Positions 51,069 through 60,872 of a DNA stretch of 64,000 nucleotides are shown here, in pieces (within the stretch, counting starts at the first letter, position 1; every line of letters begins with the position of its first letter). The DNA is from Chromatium okenii (GTDB taxonomy: Bacteria; Pseudomonadota; Gammaproteobacteria; Chromatiales; Chromatiaceae). Both the position numbers and the translations under genes were made by a program. Below the pieces are notes generated by a model that saw only the letters and a program-made list of their open reading frames with translations, had not been told where the DNA came from and made no database searches. The stretch spans positions 186,001 through 250,000 of the forward strand of contig NZ_PPGH01000037.1 of assembly GCF_002958735.1 (NCBI RefSeq), given 5' to 3'.

Positions 51069-52572
51069 ATGCACCTTCATATCCTCGGCATCTGCGGCAC
51101 CTTCATGGGCGGCATCGCGCTGCTCGCGCGTGCGCTCGGTCATCGCGTCACTGGCTCAGATGCCAACGTTTATCCACCGATGAGCACCCAACTGGAAGCA
51201 GCGGGCATTGACCTGACCGAAGGCTACGCTGCCGCGCAACTCGATTCCGCGCCAGATGTGGTGGTGGTTGGAAATGCGATGCGGCGCGGCATTCCGGCAG
51301 TGGAATTCATGTTGGATCGCGGGCTGCGTTACTGCTCCGGCCCGCAGTGGTTGCACGACAATTTGCTGCACGATCGCTGGGTGTTAGCGGTCGCCGGCAC
51401 GCACGGCAAAACCACGACCGCGAGCATGTTGGCGTGGGTGTTAGAAGATGCCGGATTGAATCCCGGGTTTTTAATCGGCGGAATTCCCATTAATTTCGGC
51501 GTTTCAGCGCGGCTGGGTTCGACGCCGTTTTTCGTGGTCGAGGCCGACGAATACGACACCGCCTTTTTTGATAAACGTTCCAAATTCGTGCATTACGCGC
51601 CGCGCACCTTGATTTTGAACAATTTGGAATTCGATCACGCCGACATTTTCGACGATCTCGCGCAGATTCAACGGCAATTTCATCATCTGGTGCGCACCGT
51701 TCCCGGCAGCGGGTTGATCGTGCATCCGGGCGCGGATGCAGCACTGGACACGGTGCTAAAGATGGGTTGTTGGACGCCGTGCGAGCGATTCGGCGCTGGC
51801 GGCGAATGGAGAACGGAATTGCTCGCGGCGGATGGTTCAGCGTTTAACGTGTTGATTAACGGCGCAATTGTCGGAACGGTGCGCTGGAATCACACTGGGC
51901 TGCATAACATCAACAATGCGCTGGCAGTGCTCGCGGCAGCGCGCATGTCGGCGTGCCGGTTGCGGTGGGGATTGCGGCGCTGGCGCGGTTTCAAGGCGTG
52001 AAGCGACGGATGGAATTGTGTGGCGAAATCAACGGTGTGCGCGTGTTCGACGATTTCGCACACCATCCCACGGCAATTGCGACCACGTTGCACGGGCTGC
52101 GCCAGCAAGTCGGAACCCAGCGCATCGTGGCGGTGTTGGAACCGCGTCAAATACGATGCGGCTCGGTGTGCATAACGCGGAATTGGCAGCTGCGCTGGCG
52201 GATGCAGATCGCGTTTTCGTATTCGCGCCAGCGGATTTGGGCTGGGATGCTGGCGCAGTGTTTGCCGGACTGGGCGAGCGCGTGACGATTTTGCCGGCAA
52301 TTGACGCCATCGTCGCCAACATTACCGCCGAAACGTGCTCCGGCGATCAAATTTTAGTGATGAGCAACGGCGGTTTTGGCGGCATTCATCAGAAATTATT
52401 GGCGGCGCTGAAATCCCCCCCTGCCCCCCTTTTACAAAGGGGGGAGAAAGAAAAGCCCTCCTTGGAAAAAGGGGGGTTGGGGGATTTCAATGATGCGCAC
52501 CATCACGTCGCACTCACCGGCGCATCCGGCTTGCTACGGTTTGCGTTTGATCGAATGCCTGCTTCGCGCTGA
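51069..52572 (+). CDS. mpl: Murein peptide ligase Mpl, frameshifted as read, with a repeat at its 3' end
   Basis: Mpl joins recycled L-Ala-gamma-D-Glu-meso-DAP tripeptide to UDP-MurNAc. From the ATG at 51069 it shows [17 protein letters not shown], the P-loop [46 protein letters not shown] and, after two frameshifts (about 51945 and 52150), [11 protein letters not shown] and the terminal [18 protein letters not shown]. The normal family end is near 52410. Here the frame then runs through a palindromic repeat (52411-52487) and on into the 5' part of ubiX, to a stop at 52572. The extra tail therefore comes from the repeat insertion. Confidence 0.85.
52411..52487. repeat. Palindromic C-run/G-run repeat, copy 3 (mpl-ubiX junction)
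   Basis: A 77-base copy: AAATCCCCCCC at the left, CCCCCCTTTTACAAAGGGGGG in the middle, CCCTCCTTGGAAAAAGGGGGG next, and GGGGGATTTC at the right. It is placed exactly between the conserved end of Mpl and the start of UbiX, and encodes [20 protein letters not shown] in the mpl frame. Confidence 0.8.
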
Positions 52573-53103
52573 GATTCGCGTTTACCTGTTGATTTCACAG
52601 GCAGCGCAGGTCGTGTTGAAATTGGAAGCTGGGCTGGAAATTCCCGCTCGTCCCAGCGAGGCGGAACGTTTTTGCACACGCATTTCGGCGCATCACCGGA
52701 GCAATTGCGCGTGTTTGGGCGGCAAGAATGGACTGCGCCGGTCGCCAGCGGCAGCAATCCGGTGGATGCGATGGTGATTTGCCCATGCACGGCGGGAACG
52801 CTGGGACGCATTGCCGCCGGGCTTTCTGGTTCGCTGATTGAACGGGCAGCGGATGTGACCTTGAAAGAACGCCGTCCGCTGATTGTGGTGCTGCGCGAAA
52901 CGCCATTAACCACGATTCATTTGGAAAACATGTTGCGGCTGGCGCAAGCCGGAGCACTGCTGCTGCCCGCGATGCCGGGGTTTTATCACCAGCCGACCAG
53001 CATCGACGATCTCGTTGATTTCATGGTGGCGCGGATTTTGGATCAGCTCCGCGTCCCGCATGAATTGATGACGCGCTGGGGCAAATCACTGCCGACCGAA
53101 TGA
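52490..53103 (+). CDS. ubiX: Flavin prenyltransferase UbiX, frameshifted as read
   Basis: UbiX makes prenylated FMN, the cofactor of the UbiD decarboxylase in ubiquinone synthesis. Pieces of the family appear in successive frames: [12 protein letters not shown], then [20 protein letters not shown], then THFGASPEQLRVFG, SGSNPVDAMVICPCTAGTLG, LKERRPLIVVLRETPL and LLPAMPGFYHQP. At least two or three one-base shifts (about 52500, 52545 and 52670) are needed. The ATG at 52490 lies directly after the repeat element. The stop overlaps the start of the next gene (TGATG). Confidence 0.85.
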
Positions 53104-54196
53104 TGAATATTACCGCAAAATTTGCTATTCCCACGCCCATCAGCGCCATCGCGCCGCTGGGTAACGGTTTGATTAACGAGACGTTTAGCCTCAAAGCGGG
53201 CAACCAGCGATTTGTGTTGCAGCGCATCAACGCGACGGTGTTCCCCGCACCAGAACGCATCATGGCGAATTGGCGCGTGCTCGCTGGTCATCTTGCGAAA
53301 AACAATGATTGTCGGCTGCGAATTCCGGCGCTGATTCCAACCCACGACGGCAGCGATTTTGTGCGCGATGCAGCGGGAAATTATTGGCGAATGCTTGAAT
53401 GGATTGAAGATTCCGTCACGCTGCCGCAACTGACCACGACGGCGCAAGCGCGAGAAGTTGGCGCACTGCTCGGACGTTTTCATCGTGCGACGGCGACGCT
53501 GCCGTTGGAACAGCTCGCCGTCACGCTGCCCGACTTTCACGCGACGCCGTTGTATTTGCAGCGATTATTAACCGTTGCTGCGAAAAATGATCAAGCGAAT
53601 CAATGCGATAAAATTCACGCCTGTCTCGAATTTGTCACCGCTCGCCGCAAATTGGCTGCGGTACTCGACACTGCCCAGCGCACTGGACACATTACGCAGC
53701 GCGTGACACACGGCGACCCGAAACTCGATAACATCCTGTTTCAACAGAATAAGCAGCAGGCGCTGGCGTTGATTGATTTGGACACTGTGCAACCCGGTCT
53801 GCTGCAACACGATCTCGGCGACTGTGTGCGCTCGTGCTGCAACCAAAGTGGCGAAAATGCGGAGGTTTCTCCCCACTTTGAAAAAGGGGGGCTGGGGGGG
53901 ATTTTCAATTTGGCGATCTGCGCCGACATTCTCGCTGGCTATGCCGAGGAAACCCGCGCTGTGCTCACTGCTGCGACATCGCGTTGATTTACGAAGCAAT
54001 TCGGCTGCTGCCGTTTGAATTGGGAATGCGGTTTTTAACCGATCATTTGGAAGGCGACCGTTATTTTCGCGTCACGCACACTGGGCAAAATCTCCACCGC
54101 GCCCAGCGCCAATTTGCGCTCGTTGCCGACATCGAGCGCCAGCGCCAGCCATTGCAGGCGCTGATTGCCGAACGCTTTATTTCTTGCGCGTCGTGA
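53100..54196 (+). CDS. APH-family small-molecule kinase, with repeat insertion and one frameshift
   Basis: A phosphotransferase of the aminoglycoside/choline/homoserine kinase fold. Visible sites are [12 protein letters not shown] near the N-terminus, the catalytic loop [13 protein letters not shown] and the metal-binding ALIDLDTV. It looks nearest to N-acetylhexosamine kinase-like proteins, but the substrate is not established. A half copy of the palindromic repeat (53867-53905) is inserted in frame and encodes [13 protein letters not shown] between GENAEV and [12 protein letters not shown]. Near 53985 one base shift joins this part to the C-terminal segment [20 protein letters not shown], ending at 54196. 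It is coupled to ubiX and convergent with der (20-base overlap). Confidence 0.75.
53867..53905. repeat. Palindromic C-run/G-run repeat, half copy 4 (inside kinase gene)
   Basis: A 39-base segment with TTCTCCCC, ACTTTGAAAAAGGGGGG and GGGGGGGATTTT equals the right half of the other copies. The reading frame of the kinase passes through it without a stop. Confidence 0.7.
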
Positions 54197-55574
54197 AATC
54201 TTTGAGGCGCTGGCGCTTCTTGATTTGGTGCGGCGTGAGCTTGTTTTTCCGCCCTTCAAACGGATTGGAACTGGTTTTGAATTCCAAGCGCAGCGGCGTT
54301 CCTAACAGATTGAGTTCCTTGCGAAACCGATTAATAAGATAACGCCGATAAGTTTCTGGAACCAATTCAGTTTGATTGCCGTGAATAACGATGATCGGCG
54401 GATTGCGCCCGCCCTGATGCGCATAACGCAGTTTGATGCGGCGACCGTGCACCAGCGGCGGTTGATGTTCCTGCACCGCACTTTCCAACAACCGCGTTAA
54501 TACCGGCGTTCCGAGATCGCGGGTCGCGCTGGCAAAAGCGCGTTCCACCTCATCCAGCAGCAGCCCAACGCCGCTGCCATGCAGCGCCGAAATCAAATGC
54601 AGTTTGGCAAAATCGAGAAACGCCAACTTCCGCGCAAATTCGCTCTTGATCCGCTCGCGCTCTTCAACCGTCATGCCGTCCCATTTATTGATCGCCACCA
54701 CCAGCGCCCGTCCGCTTTCGATGATGTGACCCGCCAGCGTTGCATCCTGCTCGCCGATGCCCTGATGCGCGTCAATCACCAAAATCACCACATTCGCAGC
54801 CGCTAGCGCCTGCAACGTTTTGATGACACTGAATTTTTCAATTACATCCTGCACTCGCGCTCGCCGCCGCAGGCCCGCCGTGTCAATCAGGGTGTAATGG
54901 CGACCGAGCCGTTCAAACGGAATGAAAATGCTGTCGCGGGTCGTGCCCGGCAGATCGCAAGTGACGAGCCGCTCTTCACCCAGCAACCGATTGATTAACG
55001 TGGATTTTCCGGCGTTAGGACGACCAATTACCGCCACGCGAATCCCTTCTTCGGGCGCATCAGTCGCGTCGTCATCTTCAGTATCCGGCAATTGCGCAAA
55101 CACCAGTTCCAGCAGCTCGCGGACGCCGTGTCCCTGCGTCGATGACACCGGATGCGGATCGCCGAGACCGAGCCGATGAAATTCGGCAGTCACCAGCGTG
55201 GAGTTAGTGGAATCACTTTTATTGACCACCAGCGTGATGGGTTTGCCCAGCCGCCGCAGCCGTTGAGCAATTTCGAGGTCTTCCGGCGTGCAACCGTCGC
55301 GGGCATCGACCAAAAACAGCAGATGATCGGCATCTTCGATGGCGCGTAAAACTTGCCGCTCCATCAGTGCCTCAATACCTTCAGGCGCAGTCCCAATGCC
55401 GCCGGTATCGACGATGACGTAGGGTGCGGGGCCGCCTTGACCGACGCCGTATTGCCGATCACGGGTCAAGCCCGGAAAGTCGGCGACCAGCGCGTCACGA
55501 GTGCGGGTTAAGCGATTGAATAGCGTTGATTTGCCGACATTCGGACGGCCAATCAGAGTAATCACGGGAAGCAT
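54177..55574 (-). CDS. der: Ribosome assembly GTPase Der (EngA)
   Basis: Der is an essential double GTPase needed for 50S subunit maturation. The 465-residue protein has two G domains, each with its own P-loop: [15 protein letters not shown] and DFPGLTRD in the first, [20 protein letters not shown] and DLPGTTRDS in the second. A KH-like C-terminal domain follows, with [19 protein letters not shown] and [13 protein letters not shown]. The frame is intact. It is the last gene of the ndk-to-der block. Confidence 0.97.
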   Translation of the reverse strand: MLPVITLIGRPNVGKSTLFNRLTRTRDALVADFPGLTRDRQYGVGQGGPAPYVIVDTGGIGTAPEGIEALMERQVLRAIEDADHLLFLVDARDGCTPEDLEIAQRLRRLGKPITLVVNKSDSTNSTLVTAEFHRLGLGDPHPVSSTQGHGVRELLELVFAQLPDTEDDDATDAPEEGIRVAVIGRPNAGKSTLINRLLGEERLVTCDLPGTTRDSIFIPFERLGRHYTLIDTAGLRRRARVQDVIEKFSVIKTLQALAAANVVILVIDAHQGIGEQDATLAGHIIESGRALVVAINKWDGMTVEERERIKSEFARKLAFLDFAKLHLISALHGSGVGLLLDEVERAFASATRDLGTPVLTRLLESAVQEHQPPLVHGRRIKLRYAHQGGRNPPIIVIHGNQTELVPETYRRYLINRFRKELNLLGTPLRLEFKTSSNPFEGRKNKLTPHQIKKRQRLKDFTTRKK

Positions 55575-55608
55575 GGGCGTGTGGCTCGGTGGCGAATTAA
55601 GAAAAGAT

Positions 55609-55716
55609 AAATCCCCCCAACCCCCCTTTTTCTAAGGGGGGCTTTTCATCTCCCCTTTTTGCAAAGCGGAGCTTTTCGTCTCCCCCCTTTGCAAAAGGGG
55701 GGGCGGGGGGGATTTT
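55609..55716. repeat. Palindromic C-run/G-run repeat, copy 5 (bamB-der junction)
   Basis: A 108-base copy with AAATCCCCCC at the left, three internal C-run/G-run hairpins and GGGGGGGATTTT at the right. It overlaps the 3' end of bamB, whose last 28 or so codons lie within it, and ends 35 bases before the der start on the minus strand. Confidence 0.8.
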
Positions 55717-56894
55717 GGCGACGACATTGCGCCAACGGTCAACGCCGTGAGCGTGCCGTCTTTCGCGTAAACATACAGACGACCATCCACCAGCAGCGGG
55801 CGGGCGGTGATGCCATCTTTTTTGGTGATCTGAATCCGCCCGACCAGACGACCGTCGGCTTGATTGAGTACATGCACATAACCTTCTAAATCACCAACTA
55901 ACAGCCATTGACCCAGCACGGTCGGCGCAGTCAGTTGGCGATAACGCAGCGCATCTTGCTTCCAGCGCCCCGCGCCGGTGTTCAAATCCGCACTCCAGAC
56001 TTGATCCTGCGAATCGGTGATAAACAAACTGTCATCCGCAGTAGCCAGCCCAGCGTATGCCGACAACTCGCGCCGCCAGCGCACTTCGCCGGTCGCTACA
56101 TCCACGGCAGCCAAATCGCCATGATAAGAACCAACGTAAATTTGGTGATCGACCAGCAGCGGATCCGCGTCGATGTCAGCGATTCGCGCCAGCTCGGAAC
56201 GTCCGCTGGGGCGCGAAATCACCACTTCCCACAGCGGCGCTCCGTCGTGGGTATCCAGTTTGACTAGTTTGCCGCCGGAGAGTCCGACCACCACGCCGCT
56301 GGGCGTCAAGGTCGGCGTACTGCTGCCGCGCAGCGTCAACACCGGCGCGGGATACGCGACATGCCAGCGTTCTTTACCGGTCGCAGCGTCAATGCCGGTT
56401 AGCGTGTCGTCGAGCGTGTGCACCACGATCAAACCATCGCCGGTGAAACGCGGCACGGATAACACTTCGCTGCCGAGCCGACTGCGCCATTGTTCGCGTC
56501 CATCTGCTGCGGCAAGCGCCACCAGTTCGCCCTGACTGGTGCCGAGCACGAGGCGATCCGTTTCCAACGCGGGTCCACCGCTGAAACTCAATCCAGTGTC
56601 GCGTTGCCACAGGGTTTTGCCGCTGTCGGCGTCCACTGCAACCACGCGCCCAGTGGCATCTGCGACATAAATTCGCCCAGCAGCAAATGCCGGAACCAAA
56701 TACAGATGTCGTCCTTCAGCGCCTTGCGTCGGACGCACCGACCAGCGCGGCGTGATGGTCACTTCGGCGACGAGTTTGGTCAGTTCGGTGGGCGGCGTCG
56801 GATTTTTATCCTGACCGAACCACGGCATTGATTCACAGCCGGTTAACAGCCCGATCAATCCCAGCATTCCGATTCGCATCAGCACCGCGCCCAT
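55632..56894 (-). CDS. bamB: Outer membrane assembly lipoprotein BamB, with a repeat-encoded tail
   Basis: BamB is the beta-propeller lipoprotein of the BAM complex that inserts outer membrane proteins. From the ATG at 56894 (MGAVLMRIGMLGLIGLLTG) it has a lipobox ending in LLTGC. PQQ-like propeller repeats follow (VVAVDADSGKTLWQRD, LTGIDAATGKERWH, LAAVDVATGEVRWRRE). The normal propeller end (DGTLTALTVG) is followed by about 28 residues that include SPPPPLLQRGETKSSALQKG, encoded by the palindromic repeat. The tail is probably tolerated because it is C-terminal. It begins four bases after yfgM. Confidence 0.92.
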   Translation of the reverse strand: MGAVLMRIGMLGLIGLLTGCESMPWFGQDKNPTPPTELTKLVAEVTITPRWSVRPTQGAEGRHLYLVPAFAAGRIYVADATGRVVAVDADSGKTLWQRDTGLSFSGGPALETDRLVLGTSQGELVALAAADGREQWRSRLGSEVLSVPRFTGDGLIVVHTLDDTLTGIDAATGKERWHVAYPAPVLTLRGSSTPTLTPSGVVVGLSGGKLVKLDTHDGAPLWEVVISRPSGRSELARIADIDADPLLVDHQIYVGSYHGDLAAVDVATGEVRWRRELSAYAGLATADDSLFITDSQDQVWSADLNTGAGRWKQDALRYRQLTAPTVLGQWLLVGDLEGYVHVLNQADGRLVGRIQITKKDGITARPLLVDGRLYVYAKDGTLTALTVGAMSSPKSPPPPLLQRGETKSSALQKGEMKSPP

Positions 56895-56898
56895 TTGC

Positions 56899-57528
56899 CT
56901 AACTCCGCGCTGGCGGCAAGTTATCGCGTTTGAGCCGCACCAATGGCGCGAGTCCGCAATCCTGCGCCAGCGCCTGCTCATACGCTGCCCGCGCAGCGGC
57001 GAAATCACCGCGCCCGGCAGCGAGATCGCCGCGCACTGCCGCAAATTCACCGGCAAATGCTGGGCTATGATCGTGGGCAGCGATGGTCGCTGCTGCTGCA
57101 TCGAATTGATTTTCCGCCACTTGAATCCGCGCTAGCCGCAACGCCGCAATGCTGGCAAATGCTGGGTCTGGCGCGTCGGCAATCACTGCCTGCAACGCAG
57201 TCATGGCAGCCGCTGCATCGCCCGCTTGATACAGCGCCTTTGCCGTCACCAAGCCGCTTAATTTGGCATAAGTGGTTGATCCGAAATCATCTGTTAATGC
57301 TGCTGCCTGCTTGACGATGACCTCGGATTTTTCGGTCGGGGCGCTGCTTAACAGTTGCTCAAATGCGCTCGACGCTTCGCCAGCAACGCGCTGTTGATAA
57401 TCAATCCATGCTTGCCAGCCGGAAATCGCACCTAAACCCAGCACCGTACCAGCAACGACCGATAAACCATTCTCTTTCCACCATTTTTTAATGGCTTCAA
57501 CTTTTTCTTCGTCGGTTTCGTAACTCAC
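56899..57528 (-). CDS. yfgM: YfgM, membrane-anchored TPR protein (ancillary SecYEG chaperone)
   Basis: The 209-residue protein begins [20 protein letters not shown], the standard YfgM start, followed by one membrane helix (about residues 22-40) and a periplasmic tetratricopeptide-like domain. YfgM associates with SecYEG and PpiD and helps periplasmic folding. It overlaps hisS by four bases and is followed by bamB, the conserved order. Confidence 0.92.
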   Translation of the reverse strand: MSYETDEEKVEAIKKWWKENGLSVVAGTVLGLGAISGWQAWIDYQQRVAGEASSAFEQLLSSAPTEKSEVIVKQAAALTDDFGSTTYAKLSGLVTAKALYQAGDAAAAMTALQAVIADAPDPAFASIAALRLARIQVAENQFDAAAATIAAHDHSPAFAGEFAAVRGDLAAGRGDFAAARAAYEQALAQDCGLAPLVRLKRDNLPPARS

Positions 57529-58787
57529 AACTGCTCTCCCAAAAACGTCGCCAGCGCCTCAAACGTCAATAACTGCTGCTCGCCTTCGTCGCGCAACGGT
57601 TTGAGGCTAAACAAGCCCTGTTCCAGTTCTGATTCGCCGAGCACCAGCGCAAACCGCGCTCCACTTTTGTCCGCTTTTTTGAATTGATTCTTGAAATTGC
57701 CGCCGCCGCAATGCGTGAGCACGCGCAATCGTGGCACTGCATCGCGCAGCCGTTCCGCCACGATTGGCGCGACCTGCTGCGCTGCTTCGCCGACTGCGAC
57801 GAGATAAACATCGACCGGCGGCGCGGCGACGTGACCGGCAAGTTCCAGCAATTCCACCAGCCGCTCCAAGCCCATGGCGAAACCCACGGCGGGAACTGAT
57901 TTGCCACCCAGTTGCTCCACCAGACCGTCATAACGCCCGCCTGCGCACACCGTGCCCTGAGCGCCGAGATTGTCCGTGATCCATTCAAACACCGTGCGGT
58001 TGTAATAATCCAACCCGCGCACCAGACGCGGATTGATGCGATAAGTCACGCCCGCTGCATCCAGCCCGTGACAAACGCGCTCGAAATGGCGGCGCGTGTC
58101 GTCGCCCAAATAATCCATCAGCGCCGGTGCGCCAGCGACAATCTGCTGGGTGTGCGGATGTTTGGAATCCAGCACCCGCAGCGGATTGGTGGTCAACCGG
58201 CGCTGGCTGTCGGCGTCCAGTTGCGCGGCGTGGGCGCTGAGATAGGCGACCAGTTGCGTTCGATACGCTGCGCGTTCGTCTGGATCGCCGAGCGAATTGA
58301 TTTCTAACCGAAAATCGTTGAGACCGAGCAGCCGCCACAGTCGCGCCGTGAGCAAAATCAATTCCAGATCAATCTCTGGATCAGCCAGCCCGAAAGTCTC
58401 CACGCCGATCTGATGAAACTGCCGATAACGTCCGCGCTGCGGGCGTTCGTACCGGAACATCGCGCCGCGATACCACAGCCGCTGCGGTTGCGCCAGCAGC
58501 CCGTGTTCAATGGCAGCGCGGACGCAGCTCGCCGTTCCTTCCGGGCGCAAACTCAGACTGTCGCCGTTGCGGTCGTCAAAGCTGTACATCTCTTTTTCAA
58601 CGATGTCAGTGACTTCGCCGATGGAACGTTTGAACAGCTCGGTCACTTCGACGAGCGGAGTGCGAATTTCAGTGTAGCCGTAGCTGTCGAGCACTCCGCG
58701 CACGGTGTCTTCCAATCGCTGCCATAACGCGATTTGCGTCGGCAGGATGTCGTGCATTCCACGAATTGCTTGCAATTGTTTACTCAT
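57525..58787 (-). CDS. hisS: Histidyl-tRNA synthetase HisS
   Basis: Class II synthetase charging tRNA-His. The 420-residue protein shows [20 protein letters not shown] at the start, motif 2 [21 protein letters not shown], the histidine-specific [29 protein letters not shown], and motif 3 [12 protein letters not shown]. The frame is intact. It overlaps rodZ by eight bases; the ispG gene that usually lies between rodZ and hisS is missing. Confidence 0.97.
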   Translation of the reverse strand: MSKQLQAIRGMHDILPTQIALWQRLEDTVRGVLDSYGYTEIRTPLVEVTELFKRSIGEVTDIVEKEMYSFDDRNGDSLSLRPEGTASCVRAAIEHGLLAQPQRLWYRGAMFRYERPQRGRYRQFHQIGVETFGLADPEIDLELILLTARLWRLLGLNDFRLEINSLGDPDERAAYRTQLVAYLSAHAAQLDADSQRRLTTNPLRVLDSKHPHTQQIVAGAPALMDYLGDDTRRHFERVCHGLDAAGVTYRINPRLVRGLDYYNRTVFEWITDNLGAQGTVCAGGRYDGLVEQLGGKSVPAVGFAMGLERLVELLELAGHVAAPPVDVYLVAVGEAAQQVAPIVAERLRDAVPRLRVLTHCGGGNFKNQFKKADKSGARFALVLGESELEQGLFSLKPLRDEGEQQLLTFEALATFLGEQL

Positions 58788-59904
58788 CGTCGGGAGCTGC
58801 CGCTGCGTCAGTAGGCGCTGAAGTGGTGGATAAAAACGTCGCTGGGTCTAACGAAAACCGCGTTGCATTGCCCTGCGCATGTGTCATCACATCAAAAGGT
58901 TGACCGCCGACCGTGACTTTAATCGCGTTGGCTTTGCTAATGACGAATTTATACGGCGGCGTTCCGCTTAACACGCGCCGTTCACCCGCTTGTAGTCTGA
59001 CTCTCAACACTTTTTGTCCATCTGCGCCCGTGACCCGAATTCGTGCTGAACGTACAGCTTCCACCACTACCTCTGGTGGCGCAGTCGTTGCGGCGGCAGT
59101 GCTATCAGATGTGGCTGCGACTGGTTCAGCGATGGCGGGCGGTGTGGCAATGCTCGCAGGAATGGCTGCTGGCGTTTCTGCTGGTGGCAACACCGGTGGT
59201 GTCGTTGCTGGAACGTTTTCCGGTTCTACTTCAAATGATGGCGCTGAAGTGTCAGTGATGGGCGGTTCCGTTTCTGCGGTTGATGCGCTGAGATTTAACG
59301 CAGCAGACTCTTCTATCGTCGGTGCTGGTGGCACAAAGAACACAGTTAAATCAGCACGATAAATCCAACCCAGCGCCAGCGCAGTACCAAGCACACCAGC
59401 GCTAATCAGCCACCTTACGAGATGACGTTGATGCGCAAGCGCCGCCGCAGATTTAGGAAATGGCGTTAATTCTGATGATGATAGCGTTGCCGCAGTCGGT
59501 TCAGTGGCTGGCGCAGGCGCAATCACCTTTTCCGTAGCAACAGATTCAAACGAGATGGAATTCGCTGGCGCAACCGCAGGCGTCACTTCCGGTGCAGCCG
59601 CAATTGTAACAGCGGCGCTGTGTGGCAACGCAGCGTGATAAGCCTGAATAAATGGAACAGAATCAAGATCAAGCAATCGCGCATAGTTACGCAAATAACC
59701 GACGACATAGACCGTCGCAGGCAGCACCTCATAACGATCCTGCTCCAGCGCCTCTATCACATCCTTGCGCAGATGTAGCTGGCTGGCGATGCGTTCGATC
59801 TCGATGCCACGGGCTTGACGCTGCGCCCGCAACTGCTGGCCGGGACTTCCGACAAGATCGACGCCGGCTGGCGTATCAGCATCGATCATCTGTGATTGAT
59901 TCAT
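58780..59904 (-). CDS. rodZ: Cell-shape protein RodZ
   Basis: RodZ links cytoplasmic MreB filaments to the cell wall elongation machinery. The 374-residue protein has a cytoplasmic helix-turn-helix domain ([40 protein letters not shown]), a single membrane helix ([17 protein letters not shown], about residue 170), a long Pro/Ala/Thr-rich periplasmic linker and a C-terminal DUF4115 domain ([20 protein letters not shown]). The frame is intact. Confidence 0.93.
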   Translation of the reverse strand: MNQSQMIDADTPAGVDLVGSPGQQLRAQRQARGIEIERIASQLHLRKDVIEALEQDRYEVLPATVYVVGYLRNYARLLDLDSVPFIQAYHAALPHSAAVTIAAAPEVTPAVAPANSISFESVATEKVIAPAPATEPTAATLSSSELTPFPKSAAALAHQRHLVRWLISAGVLGTALALGWIYRADLTVFFVPPAPTIEESAALNLSASTAETEPPITDTSAPSFEVEPENVPATTPPVLPPAETPAAIPASIATPPAIAEPVAATSDSTAAATTAPPEVVVEAVRSARIRVTGADGQKVLRVRLQAGERRVLSGTPPYKFVISKANAIKVTVGGQPFDVMTHAQGNATRFSLDPATFLSTTSAPTDAAAAPDDE

Positions 59905-60074
59905 TGATTCCTCTGGAACAAGCTGTTGACAGCTTAATTTTATGGGTGATGCGCATGACTTAATTCACGGTCATGCTTTGACAAAATGATGTGAGATAAA
60001 CGAAAACGATTGATTTAGCTGGCAGTTGACGGCAGGAAACACTGACAACTTATTTCAATCGTTAACGCCTAATC

Positions 60075-60872
60075 TTAAGAATTTGGTTTTAATAAAGTGG
60101 CGTTAGTTTTATTGGGTTCAGAAAAATTCTTTTGCAGCATTTTTTCATAATCGCTGGCGCGTTTGCGATTGCCTAGCTGACGCTCTACAGTAACACCCAG
60201 CGTTAATGCGCTATACGCCGTTGCTGAAGTGCGAATCGTACTTGGCTCGAAATAGCGATCCAGATAGCTTTTTGCCGTTGCGGTATCACCGCGTTTATGC
60301 GCAAGTTCGGCTAATTTAACGAGTGCTGGACCGAATGCTGCATTGGCAGTGAGCGCATCACGGTAATAGGTCGTGGCTTTGGTGACATCATTCGCTTGTT
60401 CGGCGCATTGACCAGCATTCACCATTGCCACCCAAGGCGTCGTATACATTGGATTTTCAAGTGCTTTTTTGAATTGCGTATCGGCTTCAGCGTAATGCTT
60501 CTGGCGGCATTCATAAGCACCATAAGCGTGACGCACATCAGAATTATTAGGCGCAAGTTTAATTGCCCGTTCGTAATGTTTCTGCGCTTCCGCTGCCTGA
60601 CCAATTTGTTCATATAAAAACGCTGCCCAAACGTGGGCACGCGGATATTTATTATCTGCTTCTAATGCTTGTTGTGCACGGCGAAATGCAACATCAGTTT
60701 GACCTCGATTGTAATACTCTTCAGCCATACGGACATAAAGTTCTGCTGGGCTATCTTCCGGGTCTAATCCCAGTGCTTCATCCGTTTTTTGGATATTGTG
60801 TTTACTGCCACAAGCGGCGAGCACAACACAGAATCCGCTGATCACAAGATGGCGTTGTAACTGTTTATTCAT
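60075..60872 (-). CDS. pilW: Type IV pilus biogenesis lipoprotein PilW/PilF
   Basis: This TPR lipoprotein pilots the PilQ secretin to the outer membrane. The 265-residue protein has a lipobox (FCVVLAACGSK) and at least four TPR units, including AEEYYNRGQTDVAFRRAQQA and AQKHYERAIKLAPNNSDVRH. The family segment PWVAMVNAGQCAEQAND is present. It overlaps rlmN by four bases, the usual coupling. It implies that the organism has type IV pili, although other pil genes lie elsewhere. Confidence 0.92.
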   Translation of the reverse strand: MNKQLQRHLVISGFCVVLAACGSKHNIQKTDEALGLDPEDSPAELYVRMAEEYYNRGQTDVAFRRAQQALEADNKYPRAHVWAAFLYEQIGQAAEAQKHYERAIKLAPNNSDVRHAYGAYECRQKHYAEADTQFKKALENPMYTTPWVAMVNAGQCAEQANDVTKATTYYRDALTANAAFGPALVKLAELAHKRGDTATAKSYLDRYFEPSTIRTSATAYSALTLGVTVERQLGNRKRASDYEKMLQKNFSEPNKTNATLLKPNS

